This document shows, piece by piece, positions 19,096 through 26,914 of a DNA stretch of 64,000 nucleotides (positions are counted from its first letter, which is position 1; the number at the start of each line of letters is the position of its first letter). The DNA lies in assembly GCF_900129935.1 (NCBI RefSeq), contig NZ_FQXJ01000003.1, forward strand, positions 496,001-560,000, written 5' to 3'. The notes under the pieces are model-generated. The model searched no databases. It was not told the origin of the DNA and saw only the letters and a list, made by a program, of their open reading frames with translations. The translations under genes and the position numbers were made by a program. This stretch comes from Desulfosporosinus lacus DSM 15449 (GTDB lineage Bacteria; Bacillota; Desulfitobacteriia; Desulfitobacteriales; Desulfitobacteriaceae).

Positions 19096-19133
19096 TGCAG
19101 GGTTTTATATAGTGTAAGGTCGCCTCCACCAAT
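19096..19133 (+). repeat. Right attachment repeat of island 2 (attR)
   Basis: Exact 38-base copy of 11051-11088, ending in the ssrA terminus CGCCTCCACCAAT. Sequence after 19133 (CAAACCCTCG...) is chromosomal and would have followed ssrA before integration. Confidence 0.85.
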
Positions 19134-19165
19134 CAAACCCTCGAATGTGGTGGAGATACATAATG

Positions 19166-19208
19166 AAAGCCTTGAGGTACATAAGTTGTACGCCTCAAGG
19201 CTTTTTTT
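19166..19208 (+). terminator. Terminator, probably the original ssrA terminator
   Basis: AAGCCTTGAGG and CCTCAAGGCTT form a stem followed by seven T. It lies 33 bases past the reconstructed ssrA 3' end, where a tmRNA terminator is expected, but the islands have moved it 13 kb away. A nearly identical hairpin follows dapA at 33507. Confidence 0.75.
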
Positions 19209-19329
19209 GTTGTTCAAGAAGAGATTTCCATCAGACCGTTACCTATAATTAGTAGTAGTGTTGTTTTTGTTAGAGAGTATAAGAAAGAGGGGGCTTTTGC
19301 ATCTCCGTTACTGGTATTGGATTTGCCGA

Positions 19330-19697
19330 TTTTCAAAGCCATTACGGTTCAGCACCAATTGGTATTCTCTGGAAGATGAAGGAGCCTTTGCCGGGTAGTT
19401 TGTGATGAAGAAGATGGTGAAGGTTTGATTTTAATGGGGCTTCATCAACTAGCACGGATAACGATTTAAAGGATGAATAGTGAAGACGAACAAGAACCCT
19501 TCGCGTGTGCCTCCGAATAAACCCTTGATGAGGGGCCACAGGCTGATGACGTCACAATTGGGGAATTGGGATTATACCCTGGCAAAACCTTTCTGTACCG
19601 CTTCGATTATGGTGATGAATGGGAGTATGTTATGAGTGGGAATATCACCCTTAGCGATAGGGTTTTTTATTATTGGTCAGTCCCAACTGATAGTTGA
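19330..19697 (+). pseudogene. Degraded pRiA4b ORF-3-like gene
   Basis: The frame ending at 19697 reads ADDVTIGELGLYPGKTFLYR followed by FDYGDEWEYVMSGN, the conserved core of the plasmid pRiA4b ORF-3 family (usually ...FLYLFDFGDEW...). Upstream, the sequence around 19330-19400 has a similar composition but stops and frame changes. Function of this family is unknown; it often travels with mobile DNA. Confidence 0.5.
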
Positions 19698-19790
19698 TAA
19701 CTGTTTAATAGAATTCGGCAAGTTTAATAAGCGAGGTACTCGGAATATCAAAGGCACCACTTTCATATCTTGAATAGGATAATGACAATA

Positions 19791-19830
19791 AAGAAGAAGC
19801 CCGCTGAGCAGCGGGTTTCTTCCCTTTTCG
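19791..19830. terminator. Strong hairpin terminator
   Basis: GAAGAAGCCCGCT-GAG-CAGCGGGTTTCTTC followed by CCTTTTCG; near-perfect 13-bp stem. It follows the degraded pRiA4b-like gene. Confidence 0.65.
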
Positions 19831-19983
19831 ATCCGCCTCAGGCTTAAACACCAGGGATACAATATCTTATGTTATGGCCGTCCAGGTTGTTACATAGTAA
19901 AGCGTTGCTTTGTCCAACTGCTTGGTTCCAGTTAATAAAGGGAAACTATAGCTTTTCCAGTGTTCGGGAATGAAGACCAAAGA

Positions 19984-20034
19984 AGGAGGCGCCTAAAGAA
20001 CTGAGTGCAGTTCAAAAGGCGCCTCCTTTTCTGT
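19984..20034 (-). terminator. Terminator of the DUF1659-DUF2922 operon
   Basis: GGAGGCGCC and GGCGCCTCC form a perfect stem around an inner GAACTGAGTGCAGTTC hairpin, 12 bases beyond the DUF2922 stop. T runs occur on both sides, so it may act in both directions. Confidence 0.7.
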
Positions 20035-20045
20035 GGTCAAATTGC

Positions 20046-20285
20046 TTACGTCACCGGTGGATCGTAGAGATCGTTAGTGGTCATGTCAATCACCCTGATA
20101 TCCCGTATCGCGGCCAGTTCGCCGCTAGGGCTGTTAAAAATATTCTTTGCTATAACCGTTTCCATCACAGTCTGGGCCTCAGACAGCGTCAGGTTCTCCC
20201 TCGGCTGTGGGACGGAAATAACGAAGGATTTGCCGTCGGTAGTAAGAAAAGTTAGTTTTAACACCTTGCTTGTAATAATTGCCAT
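20046..20285 (-). CDS. DUF2922 family protein
   Basis: 79 residues. The family pattern is visible: KLTFLTTDGKSFVISVPQPR, then an alpha segment (TLSEAQTVMETVIAKNIF) and VIDMTTNDLYD. DUF2922 proteins are small soluble proteins of Firmicutes with no known role, almost always paired with DUF1659, as here. The start ATG follows AGGAGGTTATTAAA on the minus strand. Confidence 0.88.
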   Translation of the reverse strand: MAIITSKVLKLTFLTTDGKSFVISVPQPRENLTLSEAQTVMETVIAKNIFNSPSGELAAIRDIRVIDMTTNDLYDPPVT

Positions 20286-20353
20286 TTTAATAACCTCCTA
20301 AAGATTTGCTTTGACTTTTCATAGCCGGTCTTTCAGGCAGATTTTCCCGCTGC

Positions 20354-20578
20354 TTATTCATTAATAAGCTCCCAGTTTTTGCCGAGTACAACATTCAGCA
20401 GCGGATACTGGCTCAAACTTGATAGAGCCGCTGCAACATCATAGATGTCTTGACTCGTGGCTGTAGGCTTCACATAATTCAAGCTTTTCTTCCGGGTCTC
20501 CGGGCCGCCTGCCGGCGTAGTCCCGGTTTGGTATTTTGTTGTCAGTATCGAATCCAAAGTTATCTCTGTCACCGCCAT
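20354..20578 (-). CDS. DUF1659 family protein
   Basis: 74 residues, first gene of a two-gene minus-strand operon with DUF2922, 68 bases apart. It shows the DUF1659 pattern with ETRKKSLNYVKPTATSQDIY and DVAAALSSLSQYPL. The ribosome site GGAGGGATAAACC precedes the ATG. Function unknown; association with the partner gene is conserved in many clostridia and bacilli. Confidence 0.85.
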   Translation of the reverse strand: MAVTEITLDSILTTKYQTGTTPAGGPETRKKSLNYVKPTATSQDIYDVAAALSSLSQYPLLNVVLGKNWELINE

Positions 20579-20697
20579 GGTTTATCCCTCCCTTCAGCAG
20601 TTTGACAAGCTGAGCTTGTTCACTCTTGTCCTAATATACTATGAGAATGATTGACCGCCTGCTACAGGCTTGGGGGCATTAAAAAGATTCTAAAAAG

Positions 20698-20739
20698 GGA
20701 AGTACCCTGCTGTCTCGACCAAACAACGGGGTACTTCCC
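20698..20739 (-). terminator. Hairpin upstream of the DUF3102 gene
   Basis: GGGAAGTACCC and GGGTACTTCCC pair around a loop of about 20 bases. On the minus strand it is followed by TTTTTAGAATCTTTTT, so it would terminate minus-strand transcription; for the plus-strand gene it lies in the 5' leader. Confidence 0.5.
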
Positions 20740-20830
20740 TAGATTAAAAAGCCTGACGACTGAGGTTGTCACACTCTTAAGCCTGACCACATATCCTATG
20801 AGTGTAATTAGCCCCAAGGAGTGTGGATAC

Positions 20831-21724
20831 ATGACTGATACAGTAACTGATGTCATCAGCGGACGCACCACCCAGGTAATCGCGGCCGAAATTAACTTGA
20901 TCAAATACCAGGTTGAGAGGATTTACCTTGCCGCCGCCGTCGAGATCGGAAGGCGGCTGACGGAGGCCAAGGCCCTGCTCAAGTATGGAGAATGGGGCAA
21001 GTGGCTGGAGGAGTCGGTCGATTTCTCCCAGAGCAGGGCCAATAAACTGATGCGTATCTTCAAAGAGTACGGAGCCGAACAGCTTACCTCCTCAAATTCG
21101 GATCCGGATCCGAATTTGAACTACAGCCAGGCGGTGCTTCTTTTAGGGATCCCAAAGGAGGAACGGGCGCAATTCATCATCGATATGGATATCGAGGGAA
21201 TGACCAAACAGGAACTCAGGCAAGCGGTCAATGAACGGACGCAGACCCTGCATGAAAAAGACCGGGTTTTACAGGAAAAAGACCAGGCCCTGCAGGAGAA
21301 CGCAGACCTCCAGAAGACAGTGGAAGACCAAAGCGGTATCATCACCGAGCTGACTACGGAGCTTGCCAATCTGAAGGTCCAATTGGAGAACGTCAAGACG
21401 TCCAAAGCGGAACTCGATAAAACGGCCAGGCAGCTGAAGGATTCGCTGGAATCGCTCCAACAAAGCTCATCCGCCAAGGGCTACGAGAGGATGAAAACGA
21501 ACTTCATTAATACCGCGCTCAAGGTCAGGGCCAACCATATCGCCTTCCTTTGTGAAAACCTGGATAAAACCATTAAGGATGTGAAGCAAGAGCTGCTCAA
21601 AATCGCCCCCAATGACAAGGAGACGTATATCACTTATAAGAATAAAGTTTACGATCTTTTGAATGTGTGGCTTAAGGACGAGACGTGGAGCGGGCAAGCT
21701 CGTCCCGGAGGAGATGCGCAGTAA
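20831..21724 (+). CDS. DUF3102 domain protein with long coiled coil
   Basis: 297 residues. Residues 12-100 match the DUF3102 pattern: EINLIKYQVERIYLAAAVEI, GRRLTEAKALLKYGEWGKWL, then FSQSRANKLMRIFKEYG. This domain resembles the start of ParB-like or replication-associated proteins and often occurs on mobile DNA. Residues 140-240 form a coiled coil with heptads (EKDRVLQEKDQALQENADLQ). The C-terminus is helical and basic. The start at 20831 follows AAGGAGTGTGGATAC; longer in-frame starts are ignored. Role unknown; DNA binding is possible. Confidence 0.8.
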   Translation: MTDTVTDVISGRTTQVIAAEINLIKYQVERIYLAAAVEIGRRLTEAKALLKYGEWGKWLEESVDFSQSRANKLMRIFKEYGAEQLTSSNSDPDPNLNYSQAVLLLGIPKEERAQFIIDMDIEGMTKQELRQAVNERTQTLHEKDRVLQEKDQALQENADLQKTVEDQSGIITELTTELANLKVQLENVKTSKAELDKTARQLKDSLESLQQSSSAKGYERMKTNFINTALKVRANHIAFLCENLDKTIKDVKQELLKIAPNDKETYITYKNKVYDLLNVWLKDETWSGQARPGGDAQ

Positions 21725-21734
21725 GGAATGGTGG

Positions 21735-22169
21735 ATGATGAAGAGGAAATATGTTTTCTGGGCCATTATAGAGCGGGATAAAATAAGCGGCAAATATACG
21801 GTTGTTTTTCCGGACCTGCCGGGCTGCGGTTTCGAAGGGGAGGATTTTATCCAGGCTTATTACTGGGCCGGGCCCAGGCTGGGGTTTCATTTATGTATGA
21901 TGGACAGAGAGCATGAGCAAATCCCCGAAGCTTCGGATACTTCAGGCTGGGAAATCTCGGCGGACGCTGTCGTTGTTCCGGTAGCGGCGGATCTGCAGGA
22001 GTACGGTTGCATGTACGGTCCCAAATTCGCCAGAAAAGCCATCGGGTTTCCCAGCTGACTCTTCCAATTGGGGACAAAAGGCAGGCCGATTTCTGCGCAG
22101 GACATTCGGGAGGTATTGAGGGAGAAGCTGGGGATTGACATGCTGCCTGAAAACGCACATGCCAATTGA
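21735..22169 (+). pseudogene. hicB: HicB-like antitoxin, broken by an in-frame TGA
   Basis: The N-terminal part shows the HicB RNase-H-like fold pattern: YVFWAIIERDKISGKYTVVF, then PDLPGCGFEGEDF and a helix. The frame stops at TGA 22056-22058 within FPS*LFQLG, but continues open after it as TKGRPISAQDIREVLREKLG, the helix that usually ends HicB-type proteins, to a stop at 22169. Related proteins have Trp at this place (LPxWL), so TGG to TGA is the simplest cause. No HicA toxin gene adjoins, and the gene begins 10 bases after the DUF3102 stop, so the two may be cotranscribed. The short product may still be stable. Confidence 0.65.
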
Positions 22170-22212
22170 ATCTTGGTGCAGAAATGTACCCAGAATGGTG
22201 GTTAAAGAAACA

Positions 22213-22243
22213 AGAGCGCGTCCCCGAGTAGGGCACGCTTTTT
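22213..22243 (+). terminator. Terminator after the HicB-like gene
   Basis: GCGCGTCCCC-GAGTA-GGGCACGC followed by TTTTTT. Confidence 0.65.
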
Positions 22244-22889
22244 TAATCCATCATTTTACCTCATTGAATTTTTTGACCCCATTTGTTATAAAAGCCAAAC
22301 TTTTCTACCACGTTTTGTCATCTTTGTCAGAGATTCGGCCGAAAGCCCCTTAAAAGAGAGAATTCGCTTCGTATTAAAGAATAGGAGGAAGGCATACCAG
22401 AATGGGAAGAACAATCCGTTGTTGTGTTGGAAGGGGACTCGGAAGCACGAGAGGATTTCTTGAGTGTTTCTAGGCGTTGATGAGGGCAGACTCTAGATTT
22501 CACTTTAACAATGTATTTAATAAAGAATACATATAGGTGGACATAGAACCTATTATGGTTATTCTGTGGAATGCTTTATTGCGTAACGTCTATATGAAAA
22601 CCTGTAGGAACTACCTGGAAAATATATTTGTTTACCCTGTAGTATATACAGATTTAAATAAACTGGAACAATATTATAATATATACAAGTATATACAGTT
22701 CAGGTGTATAAATATATTAATCCCTATATTTGGATATTATCTGTCTCTTGAGAATGGACTATCATATTCACATTTAGCGTTGGATCATTTTCAGGGGGTC
22801 AGGGACGACAAATACGTCCTTGGAAAAAAGTAGTTCATCCGCTAAGAGAAAAAAGTGATCTAAAAAGATTCGAGAGGGGGAATTTCTAC
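22244..22889. other. Non-coding region before the CWB2 gene
   Basis: About 640 bases, strongly AT-rich from 22500. A 98-codon frame at 22537-22833 looks like chance translation of AT-rich DNA. The leader of the next gene carries GAGAGGGGGAATTTCTAC before its ATG. Confidence 0.4.
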
Positions 22890-24947
22890 ATGAAAAAAGC
22901 AAAAAAAGCTTTAGCTTCATTAGCTATTGTTGGTATGGCACTCACTATGATCCCATTTAATGCTTTTGCTGAAGGTGTAGCGGCGAATCGTATAGGTGGA
23001 GCAACTGCCGCGCAAACCGCGGTATCAATCGCTGACCAAACAGGCTGGACGGGTACAGCAATTCTTGCATCCTCAACCTCGTATGGTATGGTTGATGCAC
23101 TGACTGCTGGGCCGCTGGCTACATTCCTTAAAGCTCCTATCCTTCTGACCGGGGCTGGAAACGTATTGGATGCTGACACCAAAGCTGAACTCATAAAACT
23201 CAAGGTCACAAAGGTTTATGTTACAAGTGGTACTGCTGTGATCAGCCAAGCTGTAGTTGATGTTTTAAAAGGCATGGGTATTACGGTTGAGTCTCTCGCT
23301 GGAGTTGACCGATTTGCCACATCTGCGAATATCGCTCGAAAACTGGTATCTCTAGGTGCTACAGTAAGCAAAGTAGCTGTTGCTTACGGCTGGCTGAACC
23401 AGGACGCGCTCTCCATCGCATCGATTGCCTCTGCTCAGACTGAACCAATTCTCTTAACCGAAAGAGACACAATTCCTGCTAGTGTTAAAGCGTTCCTGAG
23501 TGCAAATGCGAGTGTAACTGCAACGGATTTAATTGGTGGAACAGCCGTGATCAGTGATGTTGTAAAGGCTCAGCTTCCAAGCGCAACTCGCTATTACGGA
23601 AATACAGCCTATGATACGAACATCGCAGTGCTTAAACAATTTGACAATGTTTTGAAGTATGAGTATGTACTCGTAGCAAACGGGGAAACAGCGATTGACG
23701 CTTTGGCTGGTGCACCTCTTGCTGCTAAGTATAATGCTGGCATTGTTCTCACTGACGGATCAGAGAATGAAGATACAACTTATGTAAGTAGCAAACTTTC
23801 CCCGACAAGTATTGTAACCGCTTTAGGTGGTACAGCTGTTGTTCCTGATGGTGTTCTTAACCGTATTCTTAAAGGTAGAGCTAAAAACCCTGCAACCCCT
23901 GCTACGCCTGTAACACCTGGTAGCGGAGGTAGCGGAGGCAGCGGAGGTAGTGGAGGCAGTGGAGTCAACGAAGGAGGAGGTTCATCATCTACGGCAAACC
24001 TTAACCAAGTTGTTACGCAAATTATGTCCTACCGTGGGTATCTTAATCAGAACGAAAAAGATTCCATTAATGAAGCCAGAACAAAATTGACGGCTGCAGT
24101 GCAAGACGGGGCTTTAACCGATGCCGCTGAAGGACTGATGACAGATCAAGTGGTTAGTGCATTTAAAGCTAAAGGTGTTACAAGAGCTGAGGTAAAAGCA
24201 AAAATCATCGAGGCATTAGAAGGTTTTAGAGAGATCAACTATTCTAGTGACGCAAACGATTTGAAACAGGCACTTAATGATTTTGAAAGAAATAATTTAG
24301 ACACATTCAACATCCTCTTCCCAGGCATTAAAGTAAATGAGTTCTATGGTTTCGCATTGGCAATGCAAGAAGAGCTTAAAAACGTAATCGAAGACGAGCT
24401 TGTAGTCGATTACGAAAATGGTAATATATCTGCGTTATCAGATCTCGTAAACAGTTCAGGTACAGAACTGAAGGAAAAACTTATTGGATGGACGAAAACT
24501 GCTACGACCAATGTTATCAAGAAAAGCGCGTACCAGGTTTTTGATGAAAAGCTCGCAGACAATGGCTGGAATATAGATATGCTTGTTAAAGCTCAGCGTC
24601 AGGTTGGGGCGGTTATTGATCCAGCGAATGCCGCAGAAAAAGCCATGGCTATGTCGGTTATCCGTTCTCAAATCGTTACCAAAATCAACGAAACTACCTG
24701 TACTTCGGATTCGTTGGAACCTTATACATTAGCTAATAATGATAATACACCTGTTCTATCTGTCGAAGGGATAAATACTTATGGATTTAATCTTGCAAGT
24801 ATGCTTGTTTGGGCAAGCTCCAATCCTATGATTGCGACTGTTGCCCAGGATGGTTCAAAAATTCAAGGCCTCACTACAGGTACTGCCGAGATTACTGCTT
24901 CTAGGAATGGTAACGAGTTAGTAAAGTTCACAGTGAAATTAGAGTAA
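22890..24947 (+). CDS. Secreted cell-wall protein with CWB2 repeats and C-terminal Big_2-like domain
   Basis: 685 residues. Signal peptide at 1-27 (ending AFA-E). Three CWB2 repeats cover about 30-325, with divergent first repeat (NRIGGATAAQTAVSIADQ) and the strings VYVTSGTAVISQAVVDVLKG, LAGVDRFATSANIARKL and VTALGGTAVVPDGV. A pure Gly-Ser linker, (GSG)n at about 348-362, separates a helical central region (370-610, unrecognised) from a C-terminal Ig-like part with WASSNPMIATVAQDGSKIQG and LTTGTAEITAS, typical of Big_2. Exported and wall-bound; probably an S-layer or surface protein. A terminator follows. Confidence 0.88.
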   Translation: MKKAKKALASLAIVGMALTMIPFNAFAEGVAANRIGGATAAQTAVSIADQTGWTGTAILASSTSYGMVDALTAGPLATFLKAPILLTGAGNVLDADTKAELIKLKVTKVYVTSGTAVISQAVVDVLKGMGITVESLAGVDRFATSANIARKLVSLGATVSKVAVAYGWLNQDALSIASIASAQTEPILLTERDTIPASVKAFLSANASVTATDLIGGTAVISDVVKAQLPSATRYYGNTAYDTNIAVLKQFDNVLKYEYVLVANGETAIDALAGAPLAAKYNAGIVLTDGSENEDTTYVSSKLSPTSIVTALGGTAVVPDGVLNRILKGRAKNPATPATPVTPGSGGSGGSGGSGGSGVNEGGGSSSTANLNQVVTQIMSYRGYLNQNEKDSINEARTKLTAAVQDGALTDAAEGLMTDQVVSAFKAKGVTRAEVKAKIIEALEGFREINYSSDANDLKQALNDFERNNLDTFNILFPGIKVNEFYGFALAMQEELKNVIEDELVVDYENGNISALSDLVNSSGTELKEKLIGWTKTATTNVIKKSAYQVFDEKLADNGWNIDMLVKAQRQVGAVIDPANAAEKAMAMSVIRSQIVTKINETTCTSDSLEPYTLANNDNTPVLSVEGINTYGFNLASMLVWASSNPMIATVAQDGSKIQGLTTGTAEITASRNGNELVKFTVKLE

Positions 24948-24979
24948 TGGGTTTCGTGTGGAAGAAGACATAACCTGTC

Positions 24980-25018
24980 CCATACAGAGAGTTGGGAATT
25001 CCAACTCTCTGTTTTTCA
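24980..25018 (+). terminator. Intrinsic terminator of the CWB2 gene
   Basis: CAGAGAGTTGG-GAATT-CCAACTCTCTG followed by TTTTTCAC; perfect 11-bp stem. Confidence 0.85.
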
Positions 25019-25044
25019 CTACTAATCTAAGGAATTTTACATGA

Positions 25045-25080
25045 GAAAAGGCCGTATGATGTACGGCCTTTTGATTCTCG
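25045..25080. terminator. Second hairpin terminator
   Basis: AAAAGGCCGTA-TGATG-TACGGCCTTTT, a symmetric hairpin between the CWB2 and kinase genes that could act in either direction. Confidence 0.65.
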
Positions 25081-25189
25081 AAGACAGACTTTCCAAATAA
25101 CGAACAATATTTAAATTACAAGAAAAAATAAATTAATCCTAAATATTAAAATTTCGAACAAGTTTAGAAGGCGAATCTAGGAGGTCAAA

Positions 25190-25939
25190 ATGGAACAGGA
25201 AACAAGGGGCGGAGAGAAGATTCAATTGGCATATTCATTAATTACTATAGAACAAACGAAATCTCCAATTTCAGAGGCTTATCGAACGCTCAGGACGAAC
25301 GTTCAGTTTACGGATGTGGATTCAGAAACCAAGAAAATCATGATAACAAGCTCCGGACCTCGGGAAGGAAAATCGTCCACGGTTGCTAATCTTGCGGTGA
25401 GTATGGCACAAACTGGGAAATGCGTTCTTGTGGTCGATGCCGACCTACGCAATCCCACTCAACATAAACTATTTGGCTTAGATAATAGACAAGGGTTGTC
25501 AGTTGCCCTAGTTCAGGAACAAGATTACAGAAACTATATTAGGGAAACAGCTGTCCCTGGCGTAAAGGTTCTTACGGGTGGCCCCATTCCTCCTAATCCT
25601 GCAGAGCTTGTGGGTTCCAATCGGATGAAGCGTTTGATCAAGGAATTTAGTGAGGAATATGACATAGTCCTTATCGATACCCCTCCCGTTATAGCAGTGA
25701 CCGATGCCGCAGTTCTTGCTCAGGAAGTTGACGGGGTCATCTTGGTCTTGGCCTCAGGAGAAGTGAACAAAGATTATGCGCTAAGAGCTAAAGAATTGTT
25801 GGATAAAGTGGGCGCCAAGATCCTTGGGGCCGTTCTCAATAAAGCGGACTTAAAAACCGGTGAATACAACTATTACTACTACTATCACGGGTCTGACGAT
25901 TCAAATAAGAAGAAGCAAAAGCGCCAAAAAGATCGCTAA
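25190..25939 (+). CDS. CpsD/CapB-type tyrosine kinase (BY-kinase-like P-loop ATPase)
   Basis: 249 residues. It has the bacterial tyrosine-kinase motifs: Walker A SSGPREGKSST (near 60-70), Walker A' VLVVDADLRNPT, and Walker B DIVLIDTPPVIAVTDA. The C-terminus has the autophosphorylated Tyr cluster (YNYYYYYHG, about 227-235) and a Lys-rich tail. The N-terminal PISEAYRTLRTNVQF segment matches cytoplasmic partners of Wzc/CpsC-type modulators. No CpsC transmembrane partner, phosphatase or polysaccharide genes are nearby, so it is an orphan; it would need a partner elsewhere. ATG follows AGGAGG. Confidence 0.88.
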   Translation: MEQETRGGEKIQLAYSLITIEQTKSPISEAYRTLRTNVQFTDVDSETKKIMITSSGPREGKSSTVANLAVSMAQTGKCVLVVDADLRNPTQHKLFGLDNRQGLSVALVQEQDYRNYIRETAVPGVKVLTGGPIPPNPAELVGSNRMKRLIKEFSEEYDIVLIDTPPVIAVTDAAVLAQEVDGVILVLASGEVNKDYALRAKELLDKVGAKILGAVLNKADLKTGEYNYYYYYHGSDDSNKKKQKRQKDR

Positions 25940-25998
25940 AAAAATAAGCAACCCTCCTCCTCCACTGTACTGACGGATGGGCTGCTTATTTTTTCGTC
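25939..25998 (+). terminator. Terminator after the BY-kinase gene
   Basis: AAAAAATAAGCA and TGCTTATTTTTT pair around a long internal region, with a strong T run at 25991. Confidence 0.6.
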
Positions 25999-26270
25999 TT
26001 AATATACAGTACCTTCTTTTCATATTCACCTCAATGGTGGCATCATGGCTAGTAGTTAGGTATATTAATATATATTTGACTCTCAGCTGAAACGGTGAGG
26101 GTGATTCTGTAGTTGACAGATCGTGAGAGTATACGGTAAATTTGCTCTATGGACAAGGCACTAAGTGAGAGACGAGAGGTATCATCCCCCTTCAATGAGA
26201 CCTTGGACAAACAAGTAACAACATTTTTTTGGATTATAAAACTTATACTATATGTAGGAGATGAAAAAGG
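25999..26270. other. Intergenic region with a repeated hairpin
   Basis: It contains CTCTCAGCTGAAACGGTGAG near 26083, related to the hairpins at 13143 and 13993 but with poorer pairing, and a possible -10 (TATACT at about 26248) before the next gene. Confidence 0.4.
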
Positions 26271-26693
26271 ATGAGTTTAAAGATTCAGCTCGATTGTTCA
26301 AATATTAATTGGGATTGTGTATCTCAAACTTTGAAAAAAGTTGGAATGGCAAGTTTCACTGCAGAAATTCACAAGAAAGCTTTTGAAAATAGCTATACAG
26401 TGGTATTTATTTTTGACGATGATAAACTAATTGGTTTTGGTCGTGCGCTTTCAGATGGGGCATATCAAGCTGCCATATATGATATAGCAATATTACCGGA
26501 GTACCAAGGTAAAGGGATAGGAAGACTAATAGTGAATAATATTATAAAGACACTTCCAAAATGTAATTTCATATTATATGCTGCACCAGGTAAAGAAATA
26601 TTCTATGAAAAGCTAAACTTTAAGAAAATGAAGACAGGGATGGCATTATTTTGTAATGTCACTGAAATGAAGAAGAAGGGTTTTACAGAATGA
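26271..26693 (+). CDS. GNAT family N-acetyltransferase
   Basis: 140 residues, the usual size of a single GNAT domain. The acetyl-CoA binding motif is in DIAILPEYQGKGIGRLIVNN (Q/R-x-x-G-x-G/A pattern) and the core strand is TVVFIFDDDKLIGFGRALSD. The C-terminal strand is FYEKLNFKKMKTGMALF. Substrate unknown. The gene is isolated, with its own ribosome site GGAGATGAAAAAGG, and a transposase relic directly follows. Confidence 0.85.
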   Translation: MSLKIQLDCSNINWDCVSQTLKKVGMASFTAEIHKKAFENSYTVVFIFDDDKLIGFGRALSDGAYQAAIYDIAILPEYQGKGIGRLIVNNIIKTLPKCNFILYAAPGKEIFYEKLNFKKMKTGMALFCNVTEMKKKGFTE

Positions 26694-26723
26694 CCAAAAC
26701 TTACCGGTACTGATTTTATCTCA

Positions 26724-26880
26724 TCATGATAAAGAACATGAGTTTAGTAAACTATTTCCCCGAGGAACAAAGTTTCCGCAGGTTGATGCAATCAGAGATA
26801 CACTTAAAGTCATGGATCTAGACGGACTAAAACAAATCAATCAGCACATTGTCAAAAAGACAGTTGAGAATAAGGTTTTC
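26724..26880 (+). pseudogene. Fragment of an IS4-like transposase gene
   Basis: About 157 bases closely matching 14771-14927, the part of the island 2 transposase encoding HEFSKLFPRGTK and VDAIRDTLKVM. Differences are a few substitutions and a missing three bases near the start. No terminal repeats; a relic of an older insertion between the GNAT and DinB genes. Confidence 0.8.
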
Positions 26881-26914
26881 AGATGAAAAGTGAATAAAGG
26901 GGGCCTATTGGAAC

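Larger units (their letters stand above)
11076..19120. mobile_element. Genomic island 2, tandem with island 1
   Basis: Bounded by ssrA-end copies at 11076 and 19121. Contents: group II intron fragment (minus strand), proline-rich lipoprotein, frameshifted Spo0E-like gene, frameshifted DDE transposase, CWB2 protein and a degraded stretch with a tRNA-Gly-like remnant. No integrase is visible. The many broken genes suggest this island is older or more heavily invaded than island 1. Confidence 0.72.

Noticed and set aside
22056-22058. TGA in the HicB-like gene as a selenocysteine codon
   Set aside because: The family has Trp, not Cys, at this place and no Sec role; no selenocysteine insertion structure is apparent after it.
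22537-22833. 98-codon frame before the second CWB2 gene
   Set aside because: Tyr/Ile-rich translation of very AT-rich DNA, no ribosome site and no recognisable pattern.
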